This document shows, piece by piece, positions 46,634 through 58,011 of a stretch of DNA of 64,000 nt. Both the position numbers and the translations under genes were made by a program. Under the pieces are notes generated by a model, which searched no databases, was not told where the DNA came from, and was given only the letters and a program-made list of their open reading frames with translations. The stretch comes from Patellaria atrata CBS 101060 (lineage: Eukaryota; Ascomycota; Dothideomycetes; Patellariales; Patellariaceae). The stretch is from NCBI GenBank assembly GCA_010093705.1, contig MU006108.1, positions 1 to 64,000 of the forward strand, written 5' to 3'. Within the stretch, counting starts at the first letter, position 1, and every line of letters starts with the position of its first letter.

Positions 46634-47803
46634 GTCCATTTATGGTCTCCTTCGCCATGTGGGTAAGCAGGGGCTTACTTACCCCGTGCATCTATCTGTT
46701 CCACCTATGTATATGTACGAAGTATGCTCTTACTGATGGGCAAAATCAATGTAATAGAGAGAAAGTCACTTAAAACAAACTTTCCACAGCGGGAATGATC
46801 TTTAGGTCTTGGGAAGTTCTGATAATATCGCAAGATACTAAGGCATGTATTGACCCACTAAAATATCCTCCCAAGGAAATTTTTCTAAGTTTCCCTTGTG
46901 CTAGGTATGTCGCGCTTTAGCATGTCTTCAGATCCTATCAGATGATCCTTTGCATCGTCAGTAGGGATATCCACACCAAAGCTTTAGATGGATCACTAAA
47001 AGCTACCCGGTCCAGCGTACTTGTACAGTTACAAGTTACTAGACCACAAGCCCGGGACATAAGGTATATCTGATGTATGTTTACCAAGACTCTTGCCTAA
47101 ACCTTAAGGAGCAGTATGCTTCAGGTGGGTTGTAAATGTTCAATTTTGGGATATGAAATATGAATAAATTCAACCGGATGGAAATGATCATTGCATCTAT
47201 TTCTTCAACCTGTGGATGGGTAAATAGTATGAGGTATAAGGGGTTCTCCCGACATTCGTCCCTTCAGTTGACTTCGGTTGTATTTATTACTGTACCGCGC
47301 ACCGCCGTAGAAATGCCGGTTATTTATTTACTATATCACCTCCCGGCCCCGCCCGTCCTGTCGTCTCGTAAAATACTTTGCTTGATCGGGTATCCAGCAT
47401 TGTTATTAATTACTTTTCTCAGGAAAGTAAAATATTTAGGATTCTATCATCCATTTACTATGCTATACTGCGTTACGACAGAGATTCAGAAAGGATTTTG
47501 CTCCCATCATCCATTGACTAGTTGAAAATATTCGCAGTGTCTTTTCCCGGCGATAAGTGTTCACTGTTCAGTACATTATTTCCATTCTCTTCAGTGCTCT
47601 TTCGGCGACCCGGGATGGCTTAAAGGTGGTTTCCCTTGGTCTTTCCCTTTACACTACCCAGTATCGAGGCAATTACCTTACAAGCACTTTTATCCCCAGC
47701 CCAGAGACCATGCACTTTTCTTCGTTCAAAACTCATTTCTATTACTGAGATTAAAACAACTCGCCTTGGATTCAAACAATGAGCTTAAACATACGAGCAA
47801 ACG
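46634..47803. other. 1.2-kb intergenic region
   Basis: No gene is supported. A 121-codon ATG frame at 47160-47525 has hydrophobic stretches but no splice partners or family match that I can see, and it overlaps what should be the SAS4 promoter. Two near-identical short segments, ATCATCCATTTACTA near 47446 and ATCATCCATTGACTA near 47507, lie about 60 bases apart. Confidence 0.45.
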
Positions 47804-49430
47804 ATGGTCAACTCCTCCAGACCATCGCTGCGATCCAGTGCACGTATCAACAACGATACGTTCAAACCTTCCGCGACCGAGAATGTGACAGGTGCACAAC
47901 ATAGCTCCTCTGCCATCTCAACGCGAAATAAACGCGTCCGCGAGAGCAATGCTACCCTTCCTGCCATACCAGAGCCTTTGCCTAACATTAAGAGGTTGAA
48001 ACTGGCTGACAATGCACCCAAGTCAACGCGAAGTAGTACCAGGCCAGCGGCGAATAATGCAACAACCATATTCAACGACTCCTTGGTCGGATCTCACCTA
48101 AAACCCCCAACCAAGATTATCCTCACACAGCCTCATGGGAGACTGCTCTCTGCGACCAATGGTGTATCAACCGCATTACCTCTCTCTCTCGATGATGTCG
48201 CTTCGCAAGTTTCCACACTGAGATCCAAAGATCCAATAGGGATCAACAACAGTAATAAGGATAGCAATGGCTCTATAGCAGGACCTTCGAAGCTTGATAA
48301 ACGCACATTACGGTCGCATGATGGAGGATCGAGATCTAAGAGTGAACTAGCCATATATTTCCCAAATTATGAGGATATCATTAACGATGTCCCGCGACCG
48401 ACAGGTATGCCACAAGGCCATCTCATGCAGTTATAGCAGTACATACTTACAGCTACTCTCAGACACAATAGGGACGGACACCCTCATATGCCTTGTGGAC
48501 GAGGTTGTGAAAAGTCCTAAGGATTCCTCCCCCCTAAACCTGAAATCTATCCTTCTGTCGGCCGGCACGTTTCCCCATCAAGGCCCGAAAGACGGCCCTT
48601 CTACTGCGCATGTTAGATTCGAAAGGATTGACTTACCGTCATACCATCAATATAATCACCCTCCCGAATTTGACCCACTTTCAGAGGGTGTGTTCTTCAA
48701 ACCCCATCGCCGTGCGGAGCGAAAGGAGAAGCAGCTGCGCAATATCGAGAAAGAGCGTGCGATGCATGAAAAGGTCCAACTTGAACGCCTCCTCGATGGC
48801 CTTCTGGGTCATGATTGGCTACGCGTAATGGGCGTGACTGGTATAACTGACGGAGAGAAGAAAGATTTCGAGTGGAAACGGCAATACTTTATCCGGGAAG
48901 TACGAGCACTCGTGGACAAGTTTCGTGAGTGGAAGGAGGAAGAAAAACGAATCAGAATGGGTAAAGGCACAGTACCCTCTGCGAAGGATGAAGGAGACGA
49001 TGAAGAAGGAAACGAAGACGAACACACCCAGGACGATATGACTGAACCTCCCCCTTCAAGTGATGTCGATGCGTGGGCAGCAAGACAGCTTCAGCAAGAG
49101 GCATCACGCTCAACAAGTTCGGCGTCTGTTCCACCAAATCAATCCCGCCGAGGTCAGCGTATGCCTGCTCACCTTCTTCCCCCTCCGACGCCCGAACCGG
49201 ATACACCATTCACGTCCTTTTTTTCCAAACCATATATTCGAGCAGCTGCTCTTGGCAAGCATAGATATGGGTCACGAACCGTTTTGGCGTTTGGTTTACC
49301 AGTTCCAGATTTTGAGGAACGATTATTTCAGTTACCACCTGATTACACAACCCCCGAAGAGCTGAGAGCTAGTGCAAGGAGGCGGAGAATTCTTAGAAGA
49401 GAAAGGATGAGCATGACAAGTTCAAAGTAG
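47804..49430 (+). CDS. sas4: SAS4-like subunit of a histone acetyltransferase complex
   Basis: Homologue of Something-About-Silencing protein 4, the scaffold of the SAS complex that acetylates histone H4 Lys16 in yeast. Two exons (47804-48404 and 48463-49430) give 522 residues. The N-terminal 200 residues are basic and disordered. The conserved core starts in exon 2: HPPEFDPLSEGVFFKPHRRA, then ERKEKQLRNIEKERAMHEKV, LERLLDGLLGHDWLRVMGVT and VRALVDKFREWKEEEKRI. This block is the fungal SAS4 domain. An acidic stretch (EGDDEEGNEDEHTQDD) and a Pro/Ser-rich part follow. The C-terminus (FGLPVPDFEERLFQLPPDY) is also conserved in fungal members. The partner acetyltransferase is not in this window. Confidence 0.85.
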
Positions 49431-50014
49431 CCTGTTTCACTTCGTAAATGGGATAAGGAGTTTTGGATATTGTGCCAAAGTGCGAACGGCAACGGTTTGA
49501 AATGGGTGTGGCATGGTTCATGGGCATTTTAGGTGTTTAGGCGCTTCCGTACGTGTTATTGTATGTTTGCGCCGGAGGCCTTCAGAAGAACATTTCGGTG
49601 ATGTGTGCAGTACTGTCGGGTACCTTTCTCTAAACGAAGCTCGAACAGGTGGTCGATGAGCTGAGATATCCTCTTTTCCCTTGTAAATACTTCCCCTGAG
49701 GGACTGAAACTGAAAAGTGAACGTATTAATCGTAGCCTCGTGCTTTTTTTCTTTTCCCCTGAAATAGATACCTTATGCCGTGAGACTGAAAGGACGCCAA
49801 GACAGTAGTTGACCTTCACGTGTAGATTCGGAGTAAAGGTACTCGTCCTATACCACAATTTCACACCAGCTTCCTCCAGAACTCCAACAGATCCTACTGT
49901 TCAATAATGCGCAAAATAACTGGGTACGTAAGCGTTCATTTCTAAGTACGTCGAGTACTAAAGCCGAACAGATGAACGTAAAAAATTTCGCACATTCCAC
50001 TACCATTCGGCGCA
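49431..50014. other. intergenic region of about 580 bases
   Basis: No gene is supported. The minus-strand frame 49556-49864 lacks family features. The region holds the 3' end of SAS4 and the promoter of the PPR gene. Confidence 0.5.
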
Positions 50015-52324
50015 ATGCCACGATCTCTTACCCCTAGATGCGTTCATTCAATATCACATGGGAAAATACACAACAGACTTGATGGAAGCTCCAAATCAGA
50101 ACTTTCAACATCGTTAGCGTCATTTCTCAAGTGTCATGATAACCCCTCGGGCGAACAGTGCAATAGGATACCTTTGTGCAATCTACCATGGGCGAGAGGA
50201 TGGAACTCAATCACCTATCAGTCCAAGCGAGCACCCGCCGAGCTTAAACAGAGCAGAAGATCTTTCCTCCATACAATCGCATGCAACCATAGCTTAGGAG
50301 AGTTAGAAATAAGGGTTCCCGGGCAGAATTCTCTCTCTCTGAGAAATGTTAATGCCCAACTACGAGCGGCACGTGTCAATGAGGAGGACTTCAACCGCAG
50401 GAACAAGTCCGCATTATGGCTGTGGTATACGCGAGCGAAATTAACTGTTCCCGGGTTTCTTTTTGCAATACCGGAGCGGACGTGGGAACTCCTTTACAAG
50501 ATAACAGCTTCAAACATACCTCATGACTGTGCACAGAGACAAGTCCTAAAGGTTTTACACGAAGATATGAGGTCTATTGGCCGAGATGCTCGAGTTTTCT
50601 CTCCCCTTGCCTCGATCGAGGCCCTTTTCCGTTCCGGTCAGCAACACGCTGCACTATTACAATGGCGACAGAGCAGAGAGAACTTTGCAGACCTTCAGCC
50701 TGAGTATCTGCTGAGCGGTATTGGCATGCATGCAGTTAATGGAGATATACCTTTCGCCAATAAGCTACTCCGTCAACTCCTTACGCAATATCGATATTCG
50801 GCTCCAGCCTTCCGTCTCGCTGTGCTCGAGGCTCCTTGGGGCTACTTGCTAGATTCTAAAGAAATCTCAAAAGTATACGGAATTCTTAAGCAAGAGATAG
50901 GCGTCAACGCTATGAGTACATCATTCTCGCGAATATTCAATACCTTCTTAAATTGCAAAGACAAAGATCTAGCAGTGTCCTTCGTTAGCGACATCTGTCA
51001 ACTTACACGTTCTATTCCACCGGAAGTCAATGTTGCAATAACAAAGATTCAATCCTCGATGACGACTGCTGAGGAAATTGATGCGCTGTCTCTCTCCGCC
51101 CTAACTTTCCTCCCACAAAGTTGCCAAGACAAATACTTTTACGGTACATGGATCAAAAAGCTGGTCGACCTCAACGACCTTGACCGTGCGGCCGAAGTTG
51201 TAGAGCTGATGTATGAGAAGGGCCAAAGGCCAACCGCTGCACACATCAATGCTCTGATTAACGCTTGGCTACTCAGGGGTTCTAAGGTGGAACGAGAAAT
51301 GGCCGAGAGAATGGCTCTTGCGATGATTGATCGTAGAGTAGCAATAGCTACCCGGCAAAAGGGTGAGTTCCTCAAACGCGACGTCGGAATCCGTGATACC
51401 ACGACGATGAATGATGGACGGTTTTACTCCGAGCGAATCCTACCATCGGCACCGATTGCCACATTTACTATTCTCGTCAAGTATTATTTAAAAGAGCAAA
51501 TGTACCATAAGGTTCAATATGTCAAACGAAAGCTCTATCAAGCAAATATGCAGAAGGACGCTGTTTTCACGAACCATCTTATGCACGCAGAACTACAGAC
51601 CAAACGCTTGAGGCGAGTCTGGAGCCTTTATAAAGTCCTAAAGCAATCATCCCAGTCCCCAAACATGGTAACCTACGAGAGACTATGGTATGGACTCAGA
51701 GAGCATGTGCGGAATCCCAAGCACAGTTACATTCGCGGATATCCTCCGGCACGTAAATTGTTCGCGGAGATGATTCAGTATGCTCAGAAATCCCGTCGCA
51801 CTGGAGAAGAGTTCCGTACTATGATACAGAAAGTCCACAAGGAATATGATCTGTATCATATGATCGTCAAATGCTTTTGTCGAACGAACGATCTTCCTGG
51901 ACTATTAGTCGCGTTCCACACCTTGCACGTAAAATGGAACATTCCGCTCCACGAGAACACCCCCTTAGTGTTGGCAACTCAAGTAGCAGCAATCGGTCTT
52001 CCGAACAGAACTGCACGTCTTCGGTGGCTATCTCGCACCTCCGGGCTCTATGAAAACCAGCTTCACATGACACAGATGGCGATGCAGCTTATTTACCTTG
52101 CAAGGCAGGACAAGATGAAAGCTAAAGGGTGCCAACTTGAGAATATGGACCCCAAACAGCATGCTGATATGAAGCTACATGTGATATCAGAGTTTCTTCG
52201 CATTGTTATGGTGCTCAAGAGTGATCCTGCCGAGGTAGAGGAGTCTATCGAGGGGGCGAAGAAAGAGATGGCTGTGACCGGGCTCGGGTCTACCGGTGAT
52301 GTTGACAGTTTCCAAGTTGCGTAA
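50015..52324 (+). CDS. PPR-like helical-repeat protein, probably mitochondrial
   Basis: A single-exon gene of 769 residues. The N-terminus is basic, Ser-rich and low in acidic residues (MPRSLTPRCVHSISHGKIHN), which suits mitochondrial import. The rest is helical repeats of the pentatricopeptide type: WIKKLVDLNDLDRAAEVVEL, MYEKGQRPTAAHINALINAW, and later FTILVKYYLKEQMYHKVQY and TNHLMHAELQTKRLRRVWSL. Each fits the PPR pattern of paired helices with a conserved turn. Fungal PPR proteins of this size act in mitochondrial RNA stability, translation or complex assembly, but I cannot assign the RNA target or a yeast orthologue. The gene ends 64 bases from the convergent VPS33 stop. Confidence 0.78.
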   Translation: MPRSLTPRCVHSISHGKIHNRLDGSSKSELSTSLASFLKCHDNPSGEQCNRIPLCNLPWARGWNSITYQSKRAPAELKQSRRSFLHTIACNHSLGELEIRVPGQNSLSLRNVNAQLRAARVNEEDFNRRNKSALWLWYTRAKLTVPGFLFAIPERTWELLYKITASNIPHDCAQRQVLKVLHEDMRSIGRDARVFSPLASIEALFRSGQQHAALLQWRQSRENFADLQPEYLLSGIGMHAVNGDIPFANKLLRQLLTQYRYSAPAFRLAVLEAPWGYLLDSKEISKVYGILKQEIGVNAMSTSFSRIFNTFLNCKDKDLAVSFVSDICQLTRSIPPEVNVAITKIQSSMTTAEEIDALSLSALTFLPQSCQDKYFYGTWIKKLVDLNDLDRAAEVVELMYEKGQRPTAAHINALINAWLLRGSKVEREMAERMALAMIDRRVAIATRQKGEFLKRDVGIRDTTTMNDGRFYSERILPSAPIATFTILVKYYLKEQMYHKVQYVKRKLYQANMQKDAVFTNHLMHAELQTKRLRRVWSLYKVLKQSSQSPNMVTYERLWYGLREHVRNPKHSYIRGYPPARKLFAEMIQYAQKSRRTGEEFRTMIQKVHKEYDLYHMIVKCFCRTNDLPGLLVAFHTLHVKWNIPLHENTPLVLATQVAAIGLPNRTARLRWLSRTSGLYENQLHMTQMAMQLIYLARQDKMKAKGCQLENMDPKQHADMKLHVISEFLRIVMVLKSDPAEVEESIEGAKKEMAVTGLGSTGDVDSFQVA

Positions 52325-52388
52325 ACATTTAATCTTCGCTCCATATATGTACACTTCTAGACAGCGTTGTGGCATGAAGATAGCCTTT

Positions 52389-54867
52389 TCAAGCATTCCC
52401 AAACTTCCTCTCCTCCACCGATGCGCCGACAACAGTATCTCCTGTGATAATGCCCGTTGTTGCAATTAAAATCCTCTTACCTTTACCTTCTTCTGCCAGC
52501 TTTCGACTCACAAATCGCAAAGCTGCGATCTCTGCCCTGCACACTCCGCCTAAAAAGAACACTATCACCGTCTTCTCGCTGTTAGCTCCGCTGCCGTTTA
52601 GAATATGACGCGCCCGCACCGCCTTATCTTCGCCAGTCTGCGCTTCGTCGAATGTAGCGCCGCGAACATTCTTCACGGCATCCTCGAACCCGCGCCAGCC
52701 TTGTCCCGAGGGGGCTGCGGCAGTTGCAGAAGCCTGTCTGTTTCCGTGGCCCTGGCCACCCGTCGAGCGCAACTGCGTCAGGAACTGTTTCTGTATTATG
52801 CACTGGACCAGGCGGACGCTCAGCGGTGCGTAACCACTGAAAACGTATGCAATGTCGTTCGGATCCGCCTCGTTGACTTCGTCAGCAAAGAGATGCAGCG
52901 ACCGACGTACGGCAGCATAGTTGGTGCCGTGAGTGGCGTGACGTGCGCCTGCGGCGGGGATACCGAGTGCGCTGCTGGAACGTGGGGTGAGAAGGCCAGA
53001 TTTTTCGAGCGCTGATAATGTCAACAAGTGCTGGTGGCCGTAAGCATGTAGAACTGCGGTACGGAAGAGGTCGAGGTCTTTTGCTCGTAAGCCCGAACCG
53101 AAACTCGATGCGAGGCAGAGCAACCGTAGGATGGTGGCAAGTGGCACCGCGCGATTGATGAGTTCGTCGATAGCATCGTTTTGAGTCGCTGGGTCAGCAC
53201 CAGCCGCGAAGTTCTGCTGGACTTCCAGGACGCGAGAGAAGATGTCGGTGCGGGTATGCTTCATAATCTCCTCTGTGAGAGAGGTGTGGATATTCAGAGA
53301 TGCTTGCTCAGCTTGCAACCCGGGCAGGTTATTGACAAATTCCCGGAGCTCAGATGTCGTTTTGGCAGTGTTGCGTGATTCATAGGAAATTTGGAGGCGT
53401 CGAGCCACCTTGTTCAGAAGAGAGCCAACAATTGCAAAGTTGGAGTCGCGCAGGGTTTGGTATAGAGTGTCTTTATCATCAAGAGGAATTTTGCGTTTGA
53501 GAGTTTGAGGTTGAGCCGTGGGTGCTGGAGACTGGGTAGATGATGAGTTGTGGGAACCAGGGGTAGGTTGCGGAGTGTTAACGGCACCAATAACTGATGA
53601 GTCTACTTCCGTAGCATTAGAGTTGATGTTGAAGACCTCGTCTATCAATCCTTCATACGTTAACTGAGTCATAAGCACGGTTGGAAAATCAATCTCCCTA
53701 TCAATAAGGATGAGACTTTCCAGGGTAGTGCTCGGGGTTAGGCCAAGGACAGATGTGCTTCCAGAGCCAGAGTCTTCGCTCGCAGTCACTTCAGAACGCA
53801 TACGTAGAAGTAGGTCACACAATCGTTTCGCATTGTCCCCTTTCCCAATGATGCGGGGAAATAGTCCGTGCCGCTGTTGTAGAAGCATAAGCGCTTTTGC
53901 AGCAAGGAATATAGAGGTTGGATCTTTCCGCTACGAAAAATGAGCCAAACTACTTGATTGTGGGATGTTACGGAATTCTTTTCGAAGACATACGAGATAT
54001 AAATCACCGAACGCCTCATCTAGCTCTAATGAGAGAAGGTCATCCGCTACTGGGATGAAATGCAATGCATATTCGCTCACGCTCGCTTCCCCCAAGACGC
54101 CTGTGTCTTCGAGAATCTGGTCTGATACCAGGGTCCGCCGGGGCACCCAAATGATGGAAAACTCATGGTCAGTAGACGAAGAGCGGCGGAGGCGCTTGAT
54201 TTGTTCTGAAAGTGGTCACATATGTTAGCATTGTTGAGAGCAATCAGCATTGAGAGTAACCGTGAGACTGCCAATGATGTACTAATGGATACAGTTATTT
54301 CATCTAGGGGTCGAGACTTGACTATTTAGAGTGAGATACCTACTACAGAGTCTACTTTTAGATCCCGGGGTTAAGTTAAACTTAATTCACTCCGATAGGA
54401 CATCAAATTAAGAAAAGGGAGCGTTAGGAGATGTGAACGAAGATTGATTGTGTATGGGAAGCCAGGAAAGAAACTGTTTCACATTACAGTTGAGAGTTTA
54501 GCAAGATGTTGATTGAAATCATGTTCCTGACCTGCTACAGAAATGACCTGCTTTGCTTGCTCCGCTCTCGCTAGGAAGATAATATTCTTTTGGGAGGCGT
54601 CGACATTGTCATTCTCCAGGAAGAATACTCGGTCCACGCCATATTCTTGAAGTGTGGAAAACTTGACGAAAAGTCCGACGGGACCAGCAAGTGATCTTTC
54701 AATCACCAGGTTTTTCTTTCCTCTAATCTATAAAAGGTGTTTTAGCTATCTTGAATGTTGTGAAATGGAATAAGAGTTGCCTTACTTACGCCTTCTAGCA
54801 GTTGCAACAGGTCCCTTCGCGCTTTATCTGATATCTCAGCTGTATCGAGAAGAGCGTGAGGAGCCAT
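52389..54867 (-). CDS. vps33: vacuolar sorting protein VPS33 (Sec1/Munc18 family)
   Basis: The SM-protein subunit of the HOPS and CORVET tethering complexes that chaperones vacuolar SNARE assembly. Four exons (54867-54790, 54727-54532, 54205-53994, 53930-52389) give 675 residues. Features include IRGKKNLVIERSLAGPVGLF near the N-terminus, FIPVADDLLSLEL, GLFPRIIGKGDNAKRL, and the SM-typical LILIDREIDFPTVLMTQLTY. Near the C-terminus come YVFSGYAPLSVRLVQ and VIVFFLGGVCRAEIAALRF. Length is normal. A Ser/Pro/Gln-rich insert (PGSHNSSSTQSPAPTAQPQ) follows DSSVIGAVN and is probably a disordered loop. Intron 2 is long for this window (about 326 bases). The 3' end is convergent with the PPR gene. Confidence 0.95.
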
Positions 54868-57800
54868 TGTAGCCTTGACTACATACCTATAATTTTTACT
54901 ATGCCCAGTCGCAGTATTATATGGCACGAGAAAAAAGAGGACTTCCGAGATGTTGTGTTCCTCTGTCTGATATACTGTACTCAGCCGCGTAGGTGGACCG
55001 CAAGGCCTTCCGTAGAACTAGAGAACATCGATTCCTCGTTACCCTTTCGTGCGTTTCAAAACCAAATTTGAAAATAAAATGGTCCTCATTACCCACGCTC
55101 CTCTATCTCACCAGTCTTCAAGCCAATTTCAACCTTAAACTGCCGCTTAGAACTGTTACAGGTATTGTCTTGTGTGCAGTACTCCTCCCTCCGTCTGATT
55201 GAGCTTGCCAACGGAATATCTGCTCATATCAAGTTTTCAAAACTCATAGTAAAGAACACATGAGATCAGAACCTGGAATACCTTATGGATGCAGAATATC
55301 TAGATTGGGGCATAATAACTTAATACAAAGCAGCATCGCACGCCCGAGTGCGTGGTTATCGAAGGGGTTAAAATACTATGATTAGTCATAAATATAACGG
55401 TTCATAGAAACGTTATATTCATGAAATGAGACCGCAGTGCCTCAAAGTAACTGGAACCTCAATCCATCCTCTTCCCAACGTCCTCAACAACATCCCATTT
55501 GCATCTACAACAAATGGACTGGTGTTATGAATTTGGACGAATATTATCATCTTGGTTCTAACGCTTTACTTGTCTCGTTCAACAGTATAACCGCTTGATA
55601 AGTTCAGCAACAGCCCGAACCACACCGCCATCCCCCAGTCGTCAAACAAGCAATGCGATCAAATCAACCTATCCATATATATGATATCCTTAGCAGAATG
55701 GGGAGAGCTCGCATACGCATATATGTTGGCACTGTTGCGGTACTGAAGGGAAGATCATAGCGGTGGAGCAGCATATAGAGTCCAACCAGAGAGGGACCAT
55801 GCAAGTAGATAAGAGTGATTTTCTGATCTCCGGACAATAAGCGTGAATGAGCTGAATTGTTTCAAATATCCCAAGCTATACTGACGGGATATCAGATCTA
55901 TAACTGATAGGAGTTACCTATTCTTTTGACTCCTAACGTATCACGAATAAGTAGTGTTGAACATCACAACACGGGGCACTATATCATATGGTATAGTTGA
56001 CGTCTAGTATAACCCTCGGTCGTATATTTCAGCACCTTTATATCGCGTCAAAGTTTTTTACCCGGCATACACCGTAAGATATGTTTCAAAACATATATAG
56101 TGTAACTTCTCCGAGGGACGCCGCAAAATAGGATCTCACTGGACAAGTTCCAAATCACACATAAGCAAATCCGATAGATAGTATGGAGCAATCCGCTGGA
56201 ATCCTCTTTGCCCTCGGTTTCCAATGCTTATTCCACAAGCACCAAACATTCTACCGGTTACTGTTTTTCTAACTCCAACCTGGACGGGACCATGCCGTGA
56301 AACAATCATTCAGTTACATGACCATAACTCGAGCATGGAGGAAACCCCAAATTAGGGGCTCTCCCTAAATATTAGATATAAATCAACGTAAAATCGAAGA
56401 CTTGATGGAATTTAAATCCAATCTTACCTAGGAAGAAAGCTTGTTATGATTTTTCTCTTGACACAGCTAGTCAGGCGGAGCGCTCTATTTCTAGCTCCTG
56501 GCGTAAGGATATCGTTCCAATCAATCTCCCTCAGAAATCTTCTTCTCAAGCTGTATGAATAAAGCTATCTATATGTTCGGAGATCTTCTCAAGTCCCTCT
56601 CCTTTCTCCTCAATGTCATAATATGCACAGATTACCTGATAATTATTCCTCTCCTTTAGATCTTTTTCAGTAGATCCACCATTTAGACATTTTGTTAAAT
56701 ATTTGTAAATCTACTTTGGGTTTGGGGCGCCTCAGCCATACGGTCAAACTGCAGGATACCTATTCAAAGATCATGAGCACGTATAAAAGACCCAATCCAG
56801 GTGGGAGAGCCTCAAGAGCGAGGCATCGTCTTAGAGAATCCGTTCAGGGTGGACGTTAGCACAGAAAGGTACTACCGAATGCACATTTCGACCAACTCGA
56901 CTAATCGAATGCTAGGTACGACCGAAAGCTGCAGATGCACGTATATACCGTGTAACTACTGCTAGTACAGTGGCTCCAAACAGAGATTAAGCGTATCCAA
57001 ATCAACCTTGATGATGAGCATCATCCATCCTTGGAAATCTTGCGGCCCGTAGTAATATACGCCGTTTCTGCTTCCCGTCGTGGACAAACGGGGCATTGAT
57101 CAAGAGCAAGGGAAGTTCGACAGGCTTGATGGGTACGTTGCCCCAGAATAGCGTCCAGGCCCCCGAGCTTGTGCTACTGTCGCGCAGTCTCTTGTAAATA
57201 CTTTTGCGCCCAGTGGGCATCGACAGCAGCGAATACATTACTTTCAGTCTGAGATGTTCATTGTCGACGCACAGGAAGAAGCTGAGAAGCTTTTGAAAGC
57301 ACCTTATCATTTTGCGACGTGGGTCCCATGCTTTACCGGCTTTGCTCTACACTTACAAGATTCACCATTTTACAGAAATTCCAGCTTGGGCATCGTGGGG
57401 GACAACTGGGCAAGAAAGCAAAGCAGGCAGGGCAGTCGGCATGCAAGAAAACGGTCGGGGCGGTTGATGCCATCGTGAGCCCAACCGAGCCCCGAGAGGC
57501 CCCAAATAAAATCCGTCAGTGCAATCTGGCGGGACAAGGGAAAAACCCACAAGCACCTCAAGCTCCACCCAAAACCCATCAACGTCGAACCAACAACAAC
57601 GTAAATTCGGCAAGAAAATCATTTCAGCTATATCGGAACGGTATCTTGAAACATCCATCCAGTTTGTTTTCTTTATTGAGCTTTTGTTATCGCGTGTTTG
57701 GCGCATCGTAGCACACGAGCAAAAGATCAAGTCACGTGTCCGCTCCTCTGAGCTTCCGGCTTAGTGTTGTATTTCTTCGCCGTCCTCTCTAATCCCTCCA

Positions 57801-58011
57801 ACATCTTCCACACACACCTTCCTCTCCACTTCCACTCATCAATTCCATCACTTCGCATCCACAACACCAACTCCATCCACCCATCCATCATCAAAGGCCT
57901 CGCGCCCTTTGTTTCCATCCATTTTTCGCGACTTTTTCACCCTTCTACGCGTGACACCGTCGACGTTGGTCTATCTCACAACCTCAAGAATCCTCATTCC
58001 ACCGCTACAAG
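54868..58011. other. 3.1-kb gene-poor region with an exon-like remnant
   Basis: No intact gene is supported. On the minus strand two open stretches read like protein: 57002-57310 (102 codons; SMPTGRKSIYKRLRDSS, then LLLINAPFVHDGKQKRRIL) and 56546-56709 (54 codons without Met, starting after a good acceptor, AAGTAG). They could be exons of one decayed or unrecognised gene, but the frames between them are closed. The middle (about 55250-56450) is AT-rich and stop-dense. From about 57765 to 58011 the plus strand is pyrimidine-rich, the likely leader and promoter of the PWWP gene. Confidence 0.4.

Noticed and set aside
47160-47525. 121-codon ATG frame with hydrophobic stretches
   Set aside because: It lies in the expected SAS4 promoter region, with no family motif or splice-consistent extension.
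57319-57764. Frames on both strands upstream of the PWWP gene
   Set aside because: They overlap one another in different frames and none continues across plausible splice sites.
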